A stretch of DNA of 64,000 nt from Tolypeutes matacus (Eukaryota > Chordata > Mammalia > Cingulata > Chlamyphoridae): assembly GCA_026826555.1 (NCBI GenBank), contig JAKSZT010054458.1, positions 411,732 through 475,731 on the forward strand. Reading direction: 5' to 3'. Position 1 is the stretch's first letter, and every line of letters begins with the position of its first letter. This document shows positions 60,169 through 64,000 of the stretch, in pieces. Position numbers and translations under genes: made by a program. The notes under the pieces were generated by a model, which saw only the letters and a list, made by a program, of their open reading frames with translations, was not told where the DNA came from and did not search any database.

Positions 60169-60645
60169 CTTGACATAAAGTTATCTGAAGTATTTCTTAG
60201 TGTTTCTAAAGAATTCTAGGAATCCAGTTGATCTTTGTGGTTTCTTTATTTTCTATTTTATTACTGCAAAAAGGAAATCATTGACAATAGCTATCTCTAA
60301 AACTAAGAATATGACTATAAACTTTGACAACATAGAATTTATATAATTTATAAGAGTTAGAAGCAGAAGAAAAAGATGGTTGAAATTAGTGAATTATGCA
60401 GAGTTTCTCAAATTTCACAAGCAGGAGGGTCAGAAGATATCATTTAAAGCTGGTATATAGGAACTATAGACCTAAGTATATTGGTATAAGAAAAAACCAA
60501 CCAGAATTAGATGGTGGGAACAAATATATTAAGTCATTATTGTAAGAAGTCAGAAAATACTATATAGATTGTGGAAATAGAGGTTTTAGTATTTAAAAAC
60601 GTTATAAAGCACTGATATTGTTGCTTTTACTAGTAAGCATATTAC
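60169..60645. other. Presumed ABHD18 intron 1, nothing recognised
   Basis: AT-rich; no exon or repeat recognised. Confidence 0.4.
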
Positions 60646-60649
60646 TTAA

Positions 60650-60815
60650 ACTTGCAGAGTGCTTTACATATATTAATTCATTTAATTCTTACAACAATCC
60701 TGTAAGGGTTGTCATTATTCCTGTTTTACAGATGAGTTTCATGAAGTTAAATGACTTGCTCAAAGTTACATAGTAAGGATTTCATCCTTGCTATGGCTCT
60801 AGAGTCTGTGCTCTT
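60650..60815 (-). repeat. MIR SINE relic
   Basis: 'agtgctttacatatattaat', 'tcctgttttacagatgagtt', 'gacttgctcaaagttacata', the MIR order in reverse. Confidence 0.85.
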
Positions 60816-61009
60816 AAACATTATGATATAGAGTATAATGTATCTTAAATATATCTCTTTCAAATTAATAGACAAACACAAAGTAAATGTGGAACAAATA
60901 ATGAATTATTAAAATAAATACTAAAGAAGCAGTAAGACTAGGAAATATAACAGAAGTAAGATAAAAGAATTTTCATATTAATAAATATAACTGAGTTGAA
61001 TTCATTTGT

Positions 61010-61157
61010 ATAACACAGGGAATCCAGTGGTAGAAGATGGACTGTAGTTAACAGGATAAATATGAGAATGTTTTCTCATGAATGATAACAAATGTATAAT
61101 ACTACTACAGAGTGTTAATAATCGGATGATTATTACACCAAATGTAAGATATGGGCT
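61010..61157 (+). mobile_element. Short retroposon tail, left part
   Basis: Text leading to 'taagatatgggctat', split by the dimeric SINE; it continues at 61380. Confidence 0.6.
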
Positions 61158-61158
61158 A

Positions 61159-61379
61159 TAGGGGAGCAGATGTGGCTCAAGCAATTGAGTGCCTGCTTCT
61201 AACATGGGAGGTCTCGGGTTTGGTTCCCGGTGCCTCCTAAAAATAAACAAACAAACAAGCAAACAAACGAAAAAACCAACTCAGGGTAGCCGATGTGGTC
61301 AGTGGTTGAATGCTGGCTTCCCACATATGAGGTCCTGGGTTCAATCACCGCCCTGGTACCTCAAAAAAAAAAAAAAAGT
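61159..61379 (+). repeat. Dimeric tRNA-derived SINE with target-site duplication
   Basis: Two units with an AAAC linker and poly(A). 'tatgggctat' lies at both ends (61149-61158 and 61380-61389), which proves that the two units inserted together. Confidence 0.92.
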
Positions 61380-61605
61380 TATGGGCTATGGTTAGTAGTA
61401 ATATTTTGACTATGCTGTTTCATAGTTTGTAACAAAAATTTCACAACAATGCAAGGTATTGGTGGTGGGGTGATGTATGGGAGCACTGTATGATGATATT
61501 CACGTTTATTTTGTAAGTTTACAACTTTTCACTATGCACTTATTGTTTATGTATGTTCATGTATGAACAGTATATTTCAATAAAATTTTATTTTAAAAAG
61601 TTTAT
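61380..61605 (+). mobile_element. Short retroposon tail, right part
   Basis: 'acaatgcaaggtattggtgg', 'gggtgatgtatgggagcact', 'atttcaataaaattttattt'. Same family as 18372-18596. Confidence 0.65.
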
Positions 61606-61928
61606 GATTTCAATGCATCTGTTTAAAGAAAAACAAAAGGTAGACTTGTATAACCTGAAATAGAAAGAGCTTTGCAGATGTTTATAAATAAGTAGGGGGA
61701 GGAAGAATGAGGGAAAAATACATATAATGTAGTTGTTCCCTTCTGTGTTTAAGAAAACACAAACCCTAAAATATGTGTACATATATAAATGGGTAGAGCA
61801 AAGGCTCACAGGTACACATTACTAACAATGGTTATCTTTTGGGAGGGGAGGATGCTTGACAGAAATGATAAAGGGGGACTTCTCTGCTTTACTCTGTATT
61901 TTGAATCCTGTCCAAAAATGTTACATTA

Positions 61929-62577
61929 TGTAGCAGTTTGATATTGTTTATGAATTCCAAAAATAAATATTGGATTATGTTGTAAACTGGTCTGTTCCTT
62001 GAGGCATATTAGATTATATTGGATTCAGAGGTTTCACTTTTACTTGATTATTAAATAATGATTAAGGCTTTGATTGGGCCATGTCAGTAGGATGTTTGAG
62101 TCCCCACTCCCTTGGTGGGTGGGGACTCACAGAGAAACTGCACCACAGAGAAGCGAGGTGAATGTTTTGGATGCTGGAGCCCCAGGAAGTAAATACACAG
62201 AGAAGCTGAAAAGTGAGGAAAGAGAGAAGTCTCCCTTAGACAAGGCAGAGGCCCCGGGAAGAGAGACAAGCCATTTGCCTGGTAATTTATAGCTGGCTTT
62301 GTGGGGAGAACAAAGCAGCTGAGCCTAGAGAGAAATGAGCACAGGGAGAGAGACAAGACTTATCCCAGCCTACAGCTGATATTGGAAGAAGCTGGGACCA
62401 CGGAGCCTTGCAGCCATCGGCAGCCATCTTGCTCCAACATGTGGCAGCAGACTTTGGTGAGAGAAGTAACTTATGCTTTGTGGCCTGGTAACTGTAAGCT
62501 TCTACCCCAAATAAATACCCTTTATAAAAACCAACAGATATCTGGTATTTTGCATAAGTATCCCTTTGGCTAATATA
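61929..62577 (+). mobile_element. Solo LTR with perfect 5-bp duplication
   Basis: 649 bp from TGTAGCAG. Duplications catta at 61924-61928 and 62578-62582. The final CA of the family reads TA here, if that boundary is right. 'ccaaataaataccctttata' marks the polyadenylation block. Confidence 0.87.
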
Positions 62578-62929
62578 CATTACTTGCGTAACTTATATTT
62601 TATAGCATGTGTAGATAATATGTCAACAAGAAAAAGGTCAAGAGCAGAATCCAACTATAGCACTAGATATCCCTGAAAAGTAGAATTACAGTTTCTTTCC
62701 TCACTCTTTCCTCACTTCTGTATTGTTCTGAATTTTAAAATTTTACAGTGGACATTTTAATTAGTAAGCAAAAAGTGTTGTGATCTTTTTCTGTTGTTTT
62801 TCCTCTTACATAAATTATCTGTGTCCTTTGCCCACTAACTAGATATTTTTAACAAATTTTATTGGAACACAATATAGGAGTAGAGTTTAGGAGGTATATG
62901 ATTTTAATGAGATTTGAAATTTAATGACC

Positions 62930-63240
62930 TGGCTATTACTTCTTATAATTAAGGTCTTAGCTTAAATGTTACCCCTTTGGTAAGTAAGGCTTTCTTTGAT
63001 TACCAGAGGAGCCCTCTAGTTGTTATCACATTTTCTTTTTTCCTTCATTATAGTGCTTTTCATCATCTACTGCTTATTTCTTTTTTTTTTTTTTTTTAAA
63101 CCATTTGATTCCTTGTGCAACAATATAAGATATCCAGGAGAGCAAAAGCCTGTCTTGATCATGCTTGTAGCTCAGGACCTAAAATAAAGCTTGGCATATA
63201 GTAAGCACCCAAGAAATATTTGTTGAATGAATGAAGTAAT
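62930..63240 (+). repeat. L2 LINE 3' end
   Basis: 'cttagcttaaatgttacccc' through 'cagcttggcatatagtaagc'-like text to 'aatatttgttgaatgaatga', the standard L2 end. Confidence 0.85.
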
Positions 63241-63740
63241 GCTCATTCTTAAAAATTCAGAAACTTATTTTTTATTAGGTTATCTAAGGATGGTTTAGCT
63301 ATGGTGAACTATTTAATGAGAATTCATAAGAATCTAGTAAATAGAATGCCAGTTTATTTACTCATAGTGGTAGATATGAATAGTATAATAAAGCTGGATA
63401 TCTAGTACATTTTTTAGCATTATTATACCAAAACAAAATATGCATTAAGAGTAATTGAATAACACATGGAAGTTAGGGAAAAAGAGAAGCAAGAGGTGTT
63501 AAGAAACATTTATGCTATATTCCATGACTATAAATTGTATTGCCTAACAAGTACCTTATCTAGTAAATGTTTATTCTTAGCTCCTAAGAATTGTGAAAGG
63601 CAGTATGAATGATCTGATTTTCCTGGTCCAGTCATAAAAAAATAAAAATGCCAGCCCAAGTGATGGTTGGTTAGGTTGTATATCAATATAAACAAAGAAG
63701 AGCATTAAGCTAAACTTGTAGTTTGTTAAAAATCAAAGAG
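63241..63740. other. Presumed ABHD18 intron 1, nothing recognised
   Basis: AT-rich; no exon or repeat recognised. Confidence 0.4.
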
Positions 63741-64000
63741 CGGGAAGCCGATGTGGCTCAAGCAGTTGAGCTCCCTTCTACTACATGGGAGGTCCATCAT
63801 TCAGTTCCTGGTGCCTCCTACAGAAGACATCGAGCTGGCATGACAGGTGCAGCTAGCTGATGCAACAAGAGACACAAGGAGAAAAAACATGAAGAGAGGT
63901 ACAATAAAAGCAGAGAATGGAGATGGCTTAAGCAATTAGGCACCTCCCTCTCACATTGGAGGTCCCGGGTTCAGTTCCTGGTGCCTCCTAAAGAAACGAG
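63741..64000 (+). repeat. Two-unit DAS-type SINE, cut by the window end
   Basis: 'ccgatgtggctcaagcagtt' unit, body 'agctagctgatgcaacaaga', then second unit 'ggagatggcttaagcaatta', as in 32362-32718. It continues past 64000. Confidence 0.85.

Noticed and set aside
45000..64000. Search for the ABHD18 start exon (Met-Gly-Val-Ser-Lys...)
   Set aside because: Plus-strand reading gave no match with splice sites, so no coding exon is claimed.

Overview
This is a window of mammalian genomic DNA, almost certainly from an armadillo (Xenarthra, probably Dasypus). The evidence is the large number of tRNA-derived SINEs of the armadillo DAS type (CpG-rich DAS-III-like units with a 'ggataaatgaataaat' tail, plus older monomers and head-to-head-type dimers), a lineage-specific L1 family, and a lineage-specific family of about 635-bp solo LTRs. 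There are no Alu elements, bacterial genes or CRISPR arrays.

Two genes share the window. MFSD8 (CLN7, a lysosomal membrane transporter of the major facilitator superfamily) runs on the minus strand from a CpG island at about 44.1 kb down past the left edge. Five of its coding exons can be placed to the base: the ATG exon (44053-44117), then 16759-16850, 11698-11741, 2684-2924 and 257-401. Their lengths (65, 92, 44, 241 and 145 bp) and phases fit the known human gene structure (62, 92, 44, 241, 145). The 114-bp exon between the last two is not in the readable sequence and probably lies in the 400-N gap at 1744-2143. The CpG island (about 43.8-45.0 kb) looks like a bidirectional promoter. By mammalian synteny the plus-strand partner is ABHD18 (C4orf29). 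Only a plausible non-coding first exon with a GTGAGT donor at 44520 is visible, and the remainder (45-64 kb) is most simply its first intron; no ABHD18 coding exon was found.

Inside the roughly 27-kb MFSD8 intron (16.9-44.0 kb) sits a processed retrocopy of EMC7 (35822-36932, minus strand) with a poly(T) head and a perfect 15-bp target-site duplication. Its reading frame is open for 224 codons, but a frameshift in the signal-peptide region separates the start from the rest.

Everything else is mobile-element sequence at several ages: MIR and L2 relics; hAT/MER5-type DNA transposon relics; MLT1-like and ERVL/MLT2-like LTRs, with an ERVL-type integrase/dUTPase remnant at 57.6-58.7 kb; many L1 3' ends; one nearly full-length but dead L1 (50463-56600); a stacked L1/SINE complex at 30.4-35.1 kb; solo LTRs with 5-bp duplications; and three copies of a composite repeat that joins a hairpin-bearing non-tRNA module to tRNA-like heads. 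No new functional system is evident. The items most worth checking are the composite hairpin repeat, the EMC7 retrocopy, the missing MFSD8 exon, the two unidentified retroposon-like families, and the small LTR-poly(A) fragment at 49.6 kb.
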